The notes under the pieces: model-generated
What the model was told of the DNA's origin: nothing
Databases searched by the model: none
Seen by the model: the letters and a program-made list of their open reading frames with translations, nothing else
In this document: piece by piece, positions 1 to 12,030 of the stretch
Layout of the letters: the number at the start of each line of letters is the position of its first letter
Numbering within the stretch: the first letter of the stretch is position 1
From: Chinchilla lanigera
Taxonomy: Eukaryota; Chordata; Mammalia; Rodentia; Chinchillidae
Length of the DNA: 64,000 nucleotides
Assembly (NCBI RefSeq): GCF_000276665.1
Contig: NW_004955477.1
Location: 6,039,442-6,103,441, forward strand
Direction: 5' to 3'
Made by a program: the position numbers and the translations under genes

Positions 1-2149
1 ATAGCAGCTAAGAATTTACTCATCCAACAAAGTTTTGCATCACAGATGTGGACAAACAAGGAACTTACCTGGGTCACTGCACAGAAGGGACATGGTGCAG
101 GTAATTTCCCACAGTATTCAGATTCCTGAGAGTAGAAATAAGATGGCCTTTGCCCATCTTAGTGTGAGACACTTGGAAGTATAAACTCGGTCCCTGACTT
201 GACTTCTGCTTCCCTGTGTTTGTTGATCAGATCTACCTGCACATCCTCACCAGCTCCTCCTTTCCAACTACCACTTCTGTCTCTGCTTTCCAAAGCAAGG
301 TAGCCAGAGACCTAGTCACCCAATGTGCAGCCCTGCAGGGAAGTGGAGAAGCTGCTTACTTTGAAACTGGCTAGATTTCCAACAGGACAAATTTAAGTTT
401 CACTGTGTGGAGCTTCTGCACCTGTGGACACTTGTCCTTCCAATGCAGCCTATTCGTCATTTCTGTGGCACAGATTTTTTTTTAGACGGAATTATATTTC
501 TCATCCTCAGGGCATGTGTGCTCACTACAGAATGTTTAGAGATGAAGCAAAATACACATTAAAGGACTCACTCTTGTATTTTTCTTTCCATGTCTTGATC
601 CATCTAATTCTGTATCTTTCTCATCAACATATTTGAGGGCATCTCCTATATACTATCTAATATTGTCCTTAAATGTCCCTGTCCCCTTGCCCATTCTGTG
701 CTACCAGTCAGGATCCTTGCCCCACCCCGTGCCTCTTAATGTTGCTCCAAAGTACATTCTGCTTGGCCCATGTGCTCGTGGCCCTTCTTCCCCTATTATT
801 TCAGCACTGAAGGATGCCCCTCTGAGCATCTGTAGTCCTGTTAGTGTCCCTCCTTTGGATACTAATCACAAGTGGCTTGTAGTGTTTTCAATTCTGCCCA
901 AATCTCTGGGTTCTTTGGGGTCAGGAATCCAAGCTCCTATTTCTCTGCATGTTCAGTAGCATCTGACGTTGGACTTGAAAGGGGGTCCTCAGCTAGGTAT
1001 GTATACAAGGCTGTTAGGGAAAATCTACTTATAAGAACACTCTTTTTCATTAATACTGACCATCTCGGTTGTTGCTGTCTTTTATGCTCCCCTGGTAAAA
1101 GTTAATGTGCCTCATGATTTTTATTTCTGGGAAAGCTGATCACAGACTTTGTTAAACCCCATGCCATCCACACCATGTTGCAGGGATCCTGGAAACAAAC
1201 ACTTCCAAATTATTGCTGCTTGGAGCCGTTATTCTTAATGTGTATGCACTAGTGCTTATGACCTGAGGGGTTTCTCCAGCAATCAGCCCTGGTCTTTTGG
1301 ACTCTTCTTGCCAGATGTGTGAAGAAGGGCTGGAAGCATTACGTGACGAGTTCCGGAGGTTTGCGACCTTTTGTGGGATAACCACTTTTAAAGACCGTCC
1401 TGCAACTGTAGAAAAAAGTGACAAAGAAAATGTGGCTATCAGCAGCCTTTCAGAGATCAGTGCTCCCTACTGCAGCAGGGCAGACCTACGCCCTTATTTT
1501 TAATGATCTGACCCAATGGAAATCTCCTGGTTACAAAGACACTGCCTTAGAATTTTAAAAAACCTAATAAATAATTTGTTATAACCGCAGGGCACCACGT
1601 TGCCATGTTACTTATTATGGAACTAGGATAATATTTAAATTGCTTATTTACAGCATTAAAATAAATAGTGGTTTGGGCATTTTTAACTTTTCTTTTCTTT
1701 TTTTCTTTTTTTTTGCAGAGCAGAGGAAGTGGGTTGTCGCTCACCTCCCCTCCCCTCGGCCCTGGTTTCCCATCTTCAGCATCCCCTTCCTTCCTGCTGG
1801 GTCTGGGTTCTTTGCCCAGCTGCAATTACTCCATTATGCTATTAAAGTTCAGAATGTGCAACATGCCCGACCCCTGAAGGCATTTGCCAGTCATTTTTTT
1901 TTATCTTGTCTAATACCTGTGGCTCCCTGTCTGTGTTAACATTTGACTGCGAGCAGTCTATAGGATCTGCAGGTTAGCTGTCCCTTGAAGGCCACTGGCC
2001 TCAGCACCTCTTATGGCCACTCATCTGGCCCCTCTCAGATCTCCAAGTGGGGTGCCAGGCAACATAGTGAATGAAATATCAAGCACATCAGATCAAATGG
2101 CAGCCTGGCCCCCCAGGTAAGGAGCAGGCTGGGGTGGACTGCTTCCAGC
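1..2149. other. Unique intergenic DNA, no gene seen
   Basis: No recognisable repeat, exon or RNA gene. Short open frames occur on both strands but overlap each other and show no family resemblance. A pyrimidine-rich tract at about 1683-1717 resembles a polypyrimidine tract followed by AG, but no coding frame follows it. Confidence 0.5.
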
Positions 2150-2690
2150 AGGCTGCTGTCCTTCCCTGTCTCTCATAGGGCTCGGACCCTTGTTCTATCA
2201 AGTGCCCCTCGCTAAAGCCCCACTAATTGGGTAGGATTGCTGCCGTCTGATGAGTCATAATTAGGACGAGGCGGCTCCAGTAGGAGCCCTCTTATCGGGC
2301 GAAGGGTCAGGGACTAATGACTAGCAGAAGGTAACGGTTTTGTTGATGCCTGTAGTCTCTGTTGGAAAAAAAAAATCCAGTCCTGCCGCATTTCTTCCGG
2401 CGGCAGGCACTGAATCTTTCCCCTCATTTGATTCAGTGACCTCTCAAGTGCATCATCGCCCCGAGGGCTCGGGCCGTCCAGCAACTGTTAAGCCCCTTGG
2501 GTTGATAATCTTCTCCCACATTTGCCCTTAACACCAGACGCACCACCATTAGCCGCAGCTGCACTGGTGCTCATTAGAGGCGATCGATAGGGAGCAAGAT
2601 AAAGAATGCCGCTGCCCTCCGCGGCTGGGTTACTGCAGATTTACAGGCGTTCCCACGCAATGCCTTCCTGTCAGCTACGCAAAACAGGGG
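2150..2690. promoter_or_regulatory. Putative conserved developmental enhancer (GC-rich, TAAT-rich)
   Basis: A repeat-free block, clearly more GC-rich than its AT-rich surroundings and carrying CpGs. Motifs seen: an AP-1 core TGAGTCA at 2251-2257 directly followed by the homeodomain palindrome TAATTA (2258-2263); ACTAATGA at 2313-2320; CATTAG at 2548-2553 and 2572-2577; an E-box CAGCTG at 2556-2561; and a GATA-type AGATAA at 2598-2603. Clusters of this kind are common in enhancers near developmental transcription factor genes. No open frame in it looks like a protein family. Enhancer function is inference; conservation cannot be measured here. It ends at a poly(A) run. Confidence 0.4.
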
Positions 2691-2695
2691 CTTCT

Positions 2696-2713
2696 GAAAA
2701 AAAAAAAAAAAAA
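2696..2713. repeat. Poly(A) tract
   Basis: A run of A directly after the GC-rich block. No SINE or L1 body precedes it, so it is a simple repeat or an orphan tail. Confidence 0.8.
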
Positions 2714-3440
2714 CGAGAAAGCGTGGGGGAAAGTACATATTTACCTTCTTGGTCTCAGGATGTTACTGACTGGCTATAGGAAATTTTACTTTAACTGTGA
2801 TGTGAAAATAGCACAGCTTTGCCTCGCCTTGCTGCTTGAGTCAGAAAGCCAAAATAAAAATGTTTTCTAATAAAAGCATGACCGGCTCTCCCTCCAGAGA
2901 CCTGGAAAACTCTGTGGTTAGGGCAGGAGGTAGGCTGATGCACAGCTCTTTTCACAACAGTGACCTGGGAAAGCCTGTGGTGGTCTTTGGAGTCTTGCTT
3001 CTGGCCAGAAGGTGCTGCCAGTGAGCTGCTAAGTCATGCTAACTCTTCCTGTTGAGGTTAGGGAACTTGGCCCCAGCCGGAACTGGAAGCAGGAAGCGCC
3101 TTGGGACAAAGGCTGGAATCTGCTCTTCTCAGACTTCCATAGGTCAAGTAGCGTTTCACAAGAGCTGAGCCTACTAGCACCCTGAACCATGCTTCCTTGC
3201 GTGCGTTGGGTAGGATCAGGACCCTTCCCGGGCCAAGGAGCAGCAGTGGCCTCAAGGGTGGGGGGAATACCCTGCCCCTCCCCCTGACCTGGGTCCTTGT
3301 TCTCTGCTTGGTTGGGACTCTGGTGACTTTGGCCTCGTGGCTGCCATCTTTGCTCATCCTTAACCCTCAGGTTTCCTTGAAAAAATTGCAAAAGTGTAAA
3401 AAATAGGGAAGACCTAAAGTTGGAACTGGAGGTATTCTTT
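2714..3440. other. Unique intergenic DNA, no gene seen
   Basis: Open frames on both strands overlap between 3029 and 3460. Composition is mixed and I recognise no exon or repeat. Confidence 0.4.
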
Positions 3441-3542
3441 CTAGCTGGGTCTACCAGCACTCCATGTGATTGAGGTAGGAGTATTGCAAGTTTGAACCCA
3501 ACCTGGGCGACTTACTGACATAGTGACACTCTAACTCAACTG
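3441..3542 (+). repeat. B1-type (7SL-derived) SINE fragment
   Basis: The order 'ACTCCATGTGATTGAGG ... GGAGTATTGCAAGTTTGAA ... CAACCTGGGCGACTTA' follows the central and right part of a B1/7SL monomer in sense orientation. The left end and tail are eroded. It is an old copy, and the Pol III boxes are not intact. Confidence 0.65.
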
Positions 3543-5509
3543 AAAACTACTAGGAAAGACCCAGCAAGCAGATTCACCCTACTGCTCCCGAGCTCTGAGG
3601 GCCTGGGCTGGGGAGAAAGTGTTTATCTAGACCCCCTCAGCAGTTACACCAGGTGGAGAACAGGAAGCCTGCCACTGAAGTGTGGGGTTCCCAAACCTAC
3701 TGGGAGAGACACTTTCCATACAGAGGAGGGATGCCAAGTCGGCTTCAGCTGCACTGCTGGGTAACTCATCTGACCAAGTGCATTCAGAAATGCCCTTTTT
3801 TTTTCCTTTGAATCCTTTATTTTGGGCCTGAAACATTTGTCTAGTGACAAACCCAAGATAATTTAACAGTGAGCAAAAATAAACCTTCTCTCCAAGGGTA
3901 AGCAAAGGTGCTGATTTAAGGTACAAGTTCTGAGAACTCAGGGCAGCTCTCATCTGTGAAATGAAAGAACAGTAAGGAATAGAGAAGTCTAAGAAGTTTC
4001 TAGTTTTTGTTTGTAACAAGAATGAGGAAGCTCTTGCATGTATGAAATCAGAACAGACATTTTTTGAATGCTGATAAAACAAGAGCTTCAATGGCTATAT
4101 ATAAACAAACAATTTAAAACTGCACTGTGGACAAATGATTATAGGAAGATAAACTGGAGAAGTTAGAGAAACTCAGAGAAAAAGGGATAAAGTAAAGTGA
4201 TAAAGGCAAAAGTAGGAGACATGGAACACAAGAGATCCAATGTATATATAATGAGTATATGAATTCATGAAGCAGGGCAGAGTGCAGAGAAGAACCAAGG
4301 TCATCAATGAGAAATCAGAAGGCGTCTGGGAGTATGAGACACAATTAATGGAACTTAAATTTCAGATATAAAAGGAGATCCAAGCCATACATCTCTTCAT
4401 GAGGGGGATACGTTCTAAAAGATGCATTTTTAGATGATTTCATCATGGTGTACTTACACAAACTAAGATGGCAACAGTATCACTAGGCAATAAAATGTTG
4501 TGGGTCCACCTGAAACATTGTAAGATGTGTGACTATATATATATCCAGGTGGAGGAAAACTCATCTACAAAGAAAAATCAAACTGCAGCGAGTTTTTTTT
4601 TATGTACAAAAGTCTAAATCTATTTTATTGGAACACACAATTCATATTTAGTTCCTCAGCAGATTTGCATTTTTGTTGTTGTTATTTACCTGAACAATTT
4701 ACCTGGGGAGAAGCATTTAGTTCTTCCATTTCTCATGATAAATTTTACTTTCAGACAAATTGGAGAGCAGATGGACTTTTCTGCAATAATAAAGACAAAA
4801 TAACAAAGGGTCAGTTTTGCAATTTTTATGGAAAGGTATTTTGACTCAAATATTCTCTTTCCAGAGAATATACATTATTAGTTAGTGTCCATTTAGTCTG
4901 CAAACTCCGTAATGTGAAGTCTAGACAAATTTGTGTTATATCAGTTATTCTATGTCCCCTGGACCTAGCAAGGGGCCAGACACATGGTAAATATGCAGTG
5001 CACATGTATTACTTTGAATTGGTTACAGCAGGAACTTTCTCAGATTTTTAAAAAAACCTGAAAAATATACTACTCTTGCCCTTCCCGAGAAATGAATTGA
5101 AGACACACTGTAGCCTGTTGCAATACGAAGGGAAAATCACAGTAAAAAAAAAAAAGCACCAGTTAGCAAAACATGTAGAGTGTAGATAACCTGGTTATAT
5201 GAGTAAAAAGTAACCCCAGTACAAAACATAACTATTGAAAGCAAAAATGTGTAATTTAAGAAAATTGTTTAATACTAATTATCTGGTTAGCTGTTTGATA
5301 ATAAAAGCAAACATTGGCAAATGATACAAGAAGGCAAGAAGTAAATGTGTGTTAAAATTAAATTTGAATTTTATTTGGGAAGAGACATTGAATGAGAGTA
5401 GTTTTTAGAAGACCTCTCTGTCCTTGGGAAGATGTAGTTCAAGCTGGCCCTTCCTTCTGTGCAGTCCTATTTGTGGAAAATGTAAACCAAATGTCATTTT
5501 CCACACTAA
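3543..5509. other. AT-rich intergenic DNA, no gene seen
   Basis: The 3627-4091 minus-strand frame and the 4602-4844 plus-strand frame have no recognisable domain. Some AT-rich stretches may be very old LINE sequence but cannot be assigned by eye. Confidence 0.35.
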
Positions 5510-5672
5510 AGATTAAACCCAGGCCTTGGCACTGAGCTCCATCCCCAGCACTTTTTTGTTTTTATTTTGAGATGAGAGTCTTGCTAAGTCAGTAAGTGCC
5601 CAGGCTGGGTTCAAACTTGCAGTCCTGCTGCCTCAGTCTCTCAGAGTGCTGGGATTATAGGTAGGCCCAGCT
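5510..5672 (-). repeat. B1/ID composite SINE (B1-dID-like)
   Basis: Read on the plus strand, an ID-like half (GATTAAACCCAGGCC ... CATCCCCAGCA) is followed by a T/A spacer and then an antisense B1 half (TTTTGAGATGAGAGTC ... GTGCTGGGATTATAGG). This is a dimeric SINE made of a 7SL-derived and a tRNA-derived monomer, a type known from non-muroid rodents. The copy is diverged and I see no clean target duplication. Confidence 0.7.
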
Positions 5673-5776
5673 AGAAAGAATGTTCCCAGTTCCAGAATAG
5701 GTCTTCCCTACTATCAAATTTTTGCAATTTTTGAATATCTCTGTGTTAATTAACTAGAAAAAAAAATACAAGATTT

Positions 5777-5794
5777 TGAAAAAAAAAAAAAAAA
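5777..5794. repeat. Poly(A) tract
   Basis: A homopolymer run with a short AT-rich 5' flank. It could be an orphan LINE/SINE tail. Confidence 0.7.
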
Positions 5795-6576
5795 GGAATA
5801 TAAAAACCATTCTTGAAGTAAAAGCAAGATTTCCTTTTTTGTGAATTATTAAAGAAAAAAAATCTAAGAAAAATATCTTTTGGCAAAAGAGAAGCAGCAA
5901 AGAAACATTTTAAAAATGAGGCACAGTGGGAATAAGTCCAGAGTACATGTGAAAAGATCAAACTACTTACATGACGAACTTCCACCCTTGATTAAAGGGC
6001 AGGGTCAAACTGAAATCTATTGGTGAGAGATATATCTAAGATAAGAAGATATGGAAAGGTTGACATATTATGGGCTGAACAGAAGAATATTAGACAAAAA
6101 TTGAAAAGTGGAAGCAATCTTCGTATCAACTAGACTTTGAGCAGCTTCAAGAGATTCATTTTTGGTATTTACAGAAAGTAAAATTCACCACAAATGTACA
6201 TGAATAGTGAGCCCTCTATATAAACTATAATTATAAGAATATTTAAGGTAACATAAAAATACAAGAAGAAATTGACAAAATCATGATTAACATATGAGTG
6301 ACTTTAATATGCATAGAAATATAGAACAAGTTGACAAAAATAATAAGATAAAAATCGGGCCTCATATAAATAGAGCTTATTCAGTATTTAGTAAGGTGTA
6401 GTGACTTTTGTGTCATCTAAAGAAAGAGAATAATAAACATGATGTATTTATTTGTGCAAGCTGATGAATAAAAAATCTTCATCACAAGGAAAAGTGTAAT
6501 TCTGTTCAGGAACAAACTGTACAGACCATATTTATCACTACAACACAACCACATGAACTTCAATAACAAAGATCTA

Positions 6577-6680
6577 GGGGCTGGGGATTTAGCTCAGCGG
6601 CAAAGTGCCTGTCTGGCTAGTGCAAGGTTGTGAGTTCGATTCCTGGTACTGAAAGAAAAACAAAAACAAAAACAAAAATA
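6577..6680 (+). repeat. ID SINE (tRNA-derived), sense orientation
   Basis: It begins GGGGCTGGGGATTTAGCTCA, with an A-box-like TTAGCTCAGCGG and a B-box-like GTTCGATTCC near 6637, followed by an (AAAAAC)n tail. This is the only clearly sense copy in the window and the reference for the antisense ones. It is tRNA-like but has no cloverleaf acceptor end, so it is a SINE and not a tRNA gene. Confidence 0.9.
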
Positions 6681-7193
6681 AAGATGTAACTCAAACTGAA
6701 ATATACTTTAAAAATTAAAATAATACTTGTCCGGTGAATGTTAGATAGAAAGCACCGAGTGTCTAATTAGCAAATATTTAAAAAAATAAGAACATTTCAA
6801 AAATGAAGGGACAAAACCCAAAGTCAATTCAAGCTTCAAAGAGATCCAATTAAATGTTTATTTTTAAGCAAGAATAAACAATAATAAAACACTTCTAATA
6901 TTCACCTAATTTAATGATTTTAAACATCTAGAATATTAAGTTCATGGATCTTCAAAAGAGAAAATTATGAAGATATTTTATAATTTTAATTAATAAATAT
7001 TAACATTTTATAAAATTATAATTTTATAACATATTTATGAATCAGAACATAAATTCAAGAACTTTAAAAACAAACATATACACATAGATTAAACACTAAT
7101 AGATCTTAGGCAAGAAAAGGAAAATGTGAAGTGAGGAATTAATATGGTTGAGGAAAATAAAAACGAAGATATTATCCCTAACTCCTTGGTAAT

Positions 7194-7273
7194 AAAAGCT
7201 ATTACATACTATACTATTAAAAGCTATTAAATACTATATTAAATACTTTACTATTAAAGCTATTAAATAACTC
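7194..7273. repeat. Three-copy short tandem repeat
   Basis: AAAGCTATTAAATACTAT-like units occur three times (about 7195, 7220, 7256) with small length differences. They lie inside the degraded L1. Confidence 0.6.
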
Positions 7274-9934
7274 AATGGTATTAACTCCCAATGAAATAGA
7301 TTTTTCTGAAGAAAATATGTATTTTCATGTCTGACTTGAAAAGAAGCAAATGAATACAGGTTAATAATCATGGAGAGAAATTTCAAAAGTTGCTTAAGGT
7401 TTAATTGTTATAGCTTTGTAATACTTTCAAATAACTTCTTGTGTTGGTCTCTCTCTGTTTTATTCAGAAATTTTCTAGAATAATTTTAGAATTGAGAGAG
7501 AGGAATTTCCATCTTGTCAGAACAAGTGATATTCTTGCTATTTGAAAGACTCAGCACCATAGGGAAATGGTGTTTCCCACTATATTTTACAGAGCTAGCT
7601 GAGGCTTGAATCTAAAACCTGTACCAGTAAGGGAAACTCCACATCCACCTCACCGAAAGGCAAAGGTGGGGCAGTGACTGGGGGGCTCCTGAAGAGATGA
7701 AGTCTGTGGTCATTGAATCAAAGGACAAAAGTCCTAAATAATATATACCAAGTTGCAAACAACAGCTTCGTGTGCCATATAGATCCATTCTAGGAATACA
7801 ATAATGTTTTAATATTCAGAAATCTATTAATAAAATATATCACATCAGTAGATTAAAAGAAGAGAGACCTCAATGAAGTCCCAGAGGGCACCTGATAAAA
7901 TTCTACATCAATTTCTGATAAAAACTTAATAAGCCAGGAATAGGAAAAGGGTTCCCTGACATGAAAAAACAATATGAAATCAGCAGCTACATCCCATTTA
8001 GTGAGGAGTCTCTAAAGGTCCTTCAGGTGAAATCTGGACAGGTGAGGAGGTCGTGACCACCATTATTAGGACTACTGTTCTGAATGTTCCCACAGGATAT
8101 GGGAATAAGATTAAAGAAGAGACAAAAATCTGCATATGGTATGACCATATATCTAAATCTAAATGGATAGTTTAAAGAAAGTCATTCACAGGATTTCTTT
8201 GCTGATAACATATGCAAACCAATAATTTTCCTATATTCCAATAATAATTGACTGGAACATATAATGGTAAAAGATTTCCAAGCCACAATCTCAATGTAAC
8301 ATACTACATCCTCAAAGCAAACTTAGCTCTGGGCACCTGGCACCCATGTGAAGAGAAGGATGTGTAGTCTGGAGAGATATTAAAGGAGTCTTGAATAAAT
8401 AGAGATGCAGTCCTTCGTTCTGAACAGTGTACAGAGAGCCCAAGTTCCCTCAATTTAACTTAGTTTTTTTCTTAGGGCAGTTTAAATCAGAATGGAAAAG
8501 GAGGGTAGAGTCTAACTTATTCTAGATTAGTCAAAATATTGAATTCTAATGGAGAGAGAGGAAAGTAGAGAGTAATTTAGGAGGGTGACAGGTTAGGGTG
8601 TGGGCAGGAGAGTCAATAGATGGATGAGGGGGAGAAAAGAGAGGACACATGCCATAGGATGACACCCTGGCTGAGCAAATGATAAACGTAGCACTTTGAG
8701 TAAGGGACAGAAGGAGTGTGAATTATTTAGCAAATGAAACTGAACTCACAGGTTGATGATTTGACAAAGAATCCCTTGTCATTCCCAGATGACAAGTCCT
8801 TTCAGCAGACTAATGAGGTGGGTGTTCGAGAACTGGAAGAACTCAGAGGACAGGGCTGCATATATTTCTGGTTTCTATGTAGGGAGGGAGAAGCTGCGGG
8901 AAAATTATTAAGATTTCTCTGCATAAATATTTGAAAAATCCCAACACTATATCACACCCTCAACAATCTTAGCAGAAAAATGCGATCACATTGTAGCTTA
9001 TTGCTACATCAAAGGTTATTAGCACTAATATATAAAAACCCTTATATAATTCAGTAAAAAAACTTAGAAAAAAATACCTCAAACAATGCAAACACAGTCA
9101 CTGAGTAACAACTACAAATGCTCAATAAACACTTGAGGAAATGTTCATACTATTACAAATGAAGGCAATATGATCTTATTAATGAGAGGCAATTTTTGGC
9201 TGATCAAGTTGGGAAAGATTATTGGAGAGCTAATGCTCAGTGTTGGTAAGGTTATGGGAAAACAATGTATCTTGGATTTTGTGTGTAAGATTTTCTGGAG
9301 GATAAATTGATAGTAGGAATTAAAACCTTAACATCATTCAGCCATGTGACCCCGGAGTCTCAGCTGCAGATATTTATCTCACATATATAATGAAGGCCTC
9401 ACAAAGAGCTATCTGTACAGGGGACTGTGTGATGCTCTCCACAACAGTGAGAAATGGGAGAAGGCATAAAACCTCAATGAGAGTAAAGGGGTTAAATAAA
9501 TTGTGGGCCATTAAAAGCAATGGAATACTAAGTAGTCATTAAAAACAATGTTCTCAGAAACTATATAAGCATATGCAATAACATTCACAATATATTAAGT
9601 GATAAAAGTGGGTTACAAAATGTATAAGCTCTCATTCTGATGCCATAAAAATTGCAGATGCCTAGATAAAGGATGGAAGAAAATACAAAGGCTACCTTTC
9701 AATCTCAGAATTACAAGTAATTTTTATTTTCTTCTTTTTCCTTTTCTGAACTTCCTGAAATTTATGTGATGATATGGTGCTTCCAATACACAAATCATCA
9801 TAATCATCATAAAGAACTTTAAAAGCTCCACAAGGAAGCGGCATAGGCCTTGTTATCCAATGCCTGTCTGAACAGCCTTTCTCAACCCCAGTGAAGATTA
9901 GGGATCAAAGACTGTGGCTCCAGGAAGGCTGAAT

Positions 9935-9963
9935 GTCTGTCTGTCTGCCTGTCTGTCTGTTTC
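9935..9963. repeat. (CTGT)n microsatellite
   Basis: Imperfect CTGT repeats, about seven units. Confidence 0.85.
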
Positions 9964-10365
9964 TGTCTTTCCCATGCTCTCTCTTGTTCTCATGTTTTCC
10001 TTTTTCTGCTGAAGATATTTTCTTCCCTCTAGAATTTCTGAAATGTGGTGGTTCCCAGCCTTCTGCTGTTTCCTAATAGCATTTCCTTACTTAAAGTCTG
10101 ACTTATTCTTTTCAAATTGGACATATTTTCCTACGCAGCCTTCTGGCATCTTGGCTTAATTTCCTGAGAAAGCCATTTCCAAGTCACGGAGCAGCTCACT
10201 GCTGTCCTTGGAGCTGTGATGGAAGAAAGATGGAGGTGAAATTTTGCTACTCCCTTCTGATATTCTATTCAACCCCAGGGGTTTACATTGGTTCCCAATT
10301 TAGTTTGGCTGTTTTGGCATGGATGTGAAAAAACTTGCTTTCCTATCAACACATACCTCAAGTTA
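9964..10365. other. Unique DNA, no gene seen
   Basis: No repeat or exon recognised. Confidence 0.35.
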
Positions 10366-10566
10366 GGATTGTCAGATGTAGCAAATAAAAATTCAGAATG
10401 CTTAGTTCAATTAGATTTTAGATGAGCAAGTAACTTTTTTAGTGTAAGTACGTCCCCAGTAGTGCCTACAATATACTCATACTAGCAATGATTCCTTGTT
10501 TGCCTGAAATTCTAATCAAGAGGACATCCTGTGTTTTATGTGGCAAGCTTGCTATCTCAGAGGCCT
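10366..10566. mobile_element. Palindromic MITE, MER53-like
   Basis: The left end TTAGGATTGTCAGATGTAGC mirrors the right end, where the reverse complement of TTTATGTGGCAAGCTTGC also reads as a 'GCAAGCTTGCCACATAAA' motif. Inside are AGTGTAAGTACGTCCC and its weak mirror near 10480, and TTCAGAATG mirrored near 10505. The length (~200 bp) and layout match the ancient mammalian palindromic DNA element I remember as MER53. The name is from memory. Confidence 0.5.
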
Positions 10567-11439
10567 TCAGCGGGCCACATGGCAGGATGGCCTCTTACCT
10601 TCCCTTGGCCTAAATTGCTTTGTCTATGAGGCATGAGGTTTTCATACTTCACCTATAGATGGGTGGGGCTGGTCAGGACCTTGGTCTTTGAGAAAGCACA
10701 GTCAATCCCTGTGCCTCCTCTCTGAGCTCTGGTACTGGTGAGGCACAAACTAGCTATCAGAAAATTCAAGACTGGTCATTCTTTGTAATCTAAACTTTTA
10801 TAGACACTAATTTTCAGAACCAGGGAAATAACTGAGGAGTGGATGAATCAATCTGAAGTTTTATCAGGAAGGTACGCACTGTGTAGAAAGCCAGATATTT
10901 CCCCTCCAATAGTTAGTGCTACAAATGTCCTTCCCTTTGACAGCCCCCTGAAAGATTCTCAAATTCAAACCTTCTGTCCTTCACAATGTACACATAATAG
11001 CAGGTGAATCTGGACAGGCTTGGGAACAGGGCAGTCCCTTCCTGGTTAACAGACTTTGGCTGTTAGCATTTTATTCCTTCTACGGAACTGAAATGGGGAA
11101 AAAAGAAGAGTAGCCTAAATGAAGCAAAAATAAGGGAAATATGAACACAGGAAAAACCACAGGTACTGAAATTTAGTTGGCACAATCATTTCTAGTTATT
11201 TTAAAAATGATTAGGGTATGGACACTACTTGTTACAGATCACATTAGGATTAAAGCCAGTAAATTATACTTTTATTTACAGAAATTGCCTCTATAATCCC
11301 TTGTGTTCTTAAATCCACTCAGGGCCAGGGTGAACCAGAAACCCAGTTCAGGGACTGCCTCTGCAAAGAAGTAGTTGCCTGGTGCCCATTATCACCCATG
11401 GAAGGGCACAGTGTGGGTGCACTAATAAATCCCTTGCAT
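10567..11439. other. Unique DNA, no gene seen
   Basis: Mixed composition. No recognised repeat, exon or RNA. Confidence 0.35.
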
Positions 11440-12030
11440 CCCTTCTACCGAGAGCAGCAAAAGCAGGATCCAGCCTTTGCCCTGGCATTATTCATGCCTT
11501 CTCCGGGAAGAGCCTGGCCTAGAGCTGTCCTGGGAGCGGACTATATTTTATTACCTCGCTAGCTTCTGGTTGCTCGCCAGGAGCCAGCCAGAGGTGCCAA
11601 AATGCTGTAAGGAACCAGATCTCCAAGTGCGGCTGCTCGCAAGGCATTTCCAGCTGTTGGCTCACAGCAAAGCTCTTTGTAAATTTTGTAAGAAAACATG
11701 CTCTCAAGGGGCTTCTATTCCAAGTTGGCAGTTGCAAGAAGTTAGCAGAGCTGGAGTCAAACTTTTCAAGGAACAACTGAGCTTGGATCCTGCTCCATGC
11801 TTAGTATAGGCTCCAACTTCTGGGGCCTTGGATTTGAAATCACTGTTGCTGGCTGATAATAGACTGTATTTATCATACCCCAGGGGGAGAGAAGTGTGTT
11901 GCTCCCCTAACGCTGCCCTGAGCTTCAAAAGTTGGGCCGCTGGTGTAGGAGATAATTTATGGGAGCCCGTCAGGAAGAGATTGTGAGCATCATTTAAACA
12001 CAGATCTATTTTCCATTCGTCTGGAAAAGT
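11440..12030. promoter_or_regulatory. Putative conserved noncoding element
   Basis: A repeat-free block of balanced composition. It contains TTATTCATGCC near 11488, TGATAATAGA near 11854, GATAATTTATGG near 11951 and CATTTAAACA near 11992. Both strands carry overlapping open frames (11477-11809 plus; 11519-11776 and 11704-11928 minus), which suggests compositional openness and not coding. Enhancer function is inference from the absence of repeats and the motif content. Confidence 0.3.

Larger units (their letters stand above)
5990..9840 (+). mobile_element. Degraded sense-strand LINE-1 (old L1M-type)
   Basis: Segments follow L1 ORF2 in order but with no open frame. Around 6185-6410 matches the endonuclease coding part (AAGAAGAAATTGACAAA). 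Around 7785-8330 matches the reverse transcriptase part ('ATATCACATCAGTAGATTAA', then 'CCTGATAAAATTCTACATCA'). Around 8940-9240 matches the late ORF2, and 9240-9840 matches the C-terminal domain and 3' end (GGTTAAATAAATTGTGGGCC, then ATTAAAAGCAATGGAATAC). It contains an ID insertion at 6577-6680 and a three-copy short repeat at 7194-7273. The piece at 7440-7780 does not fit L1 and may be another insertion. Heavy decay implies an ancient insertion, and more than one L1 may be merged here. Confidence 0.6.

Noticed and set aside
1683..1730. Splice acceptor (polypyrimidine tract then GCAG)
   Set aside because: No conserved coding frame or donor site follows; such tracts are common by chance.
3029..3460. 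143-codon minus-strand frame
   Set aside because: Runs into a B1 fragment and overlaps another minus frame and a plus frame; no family resemblance.
6577..6660. tRNA gene candidate (A-box and B-box present)
   Set aside because: It has the ID SINE body and an A-rich tail, and no acceptor stem pairing; it is a SINE and not a tRNA gene.
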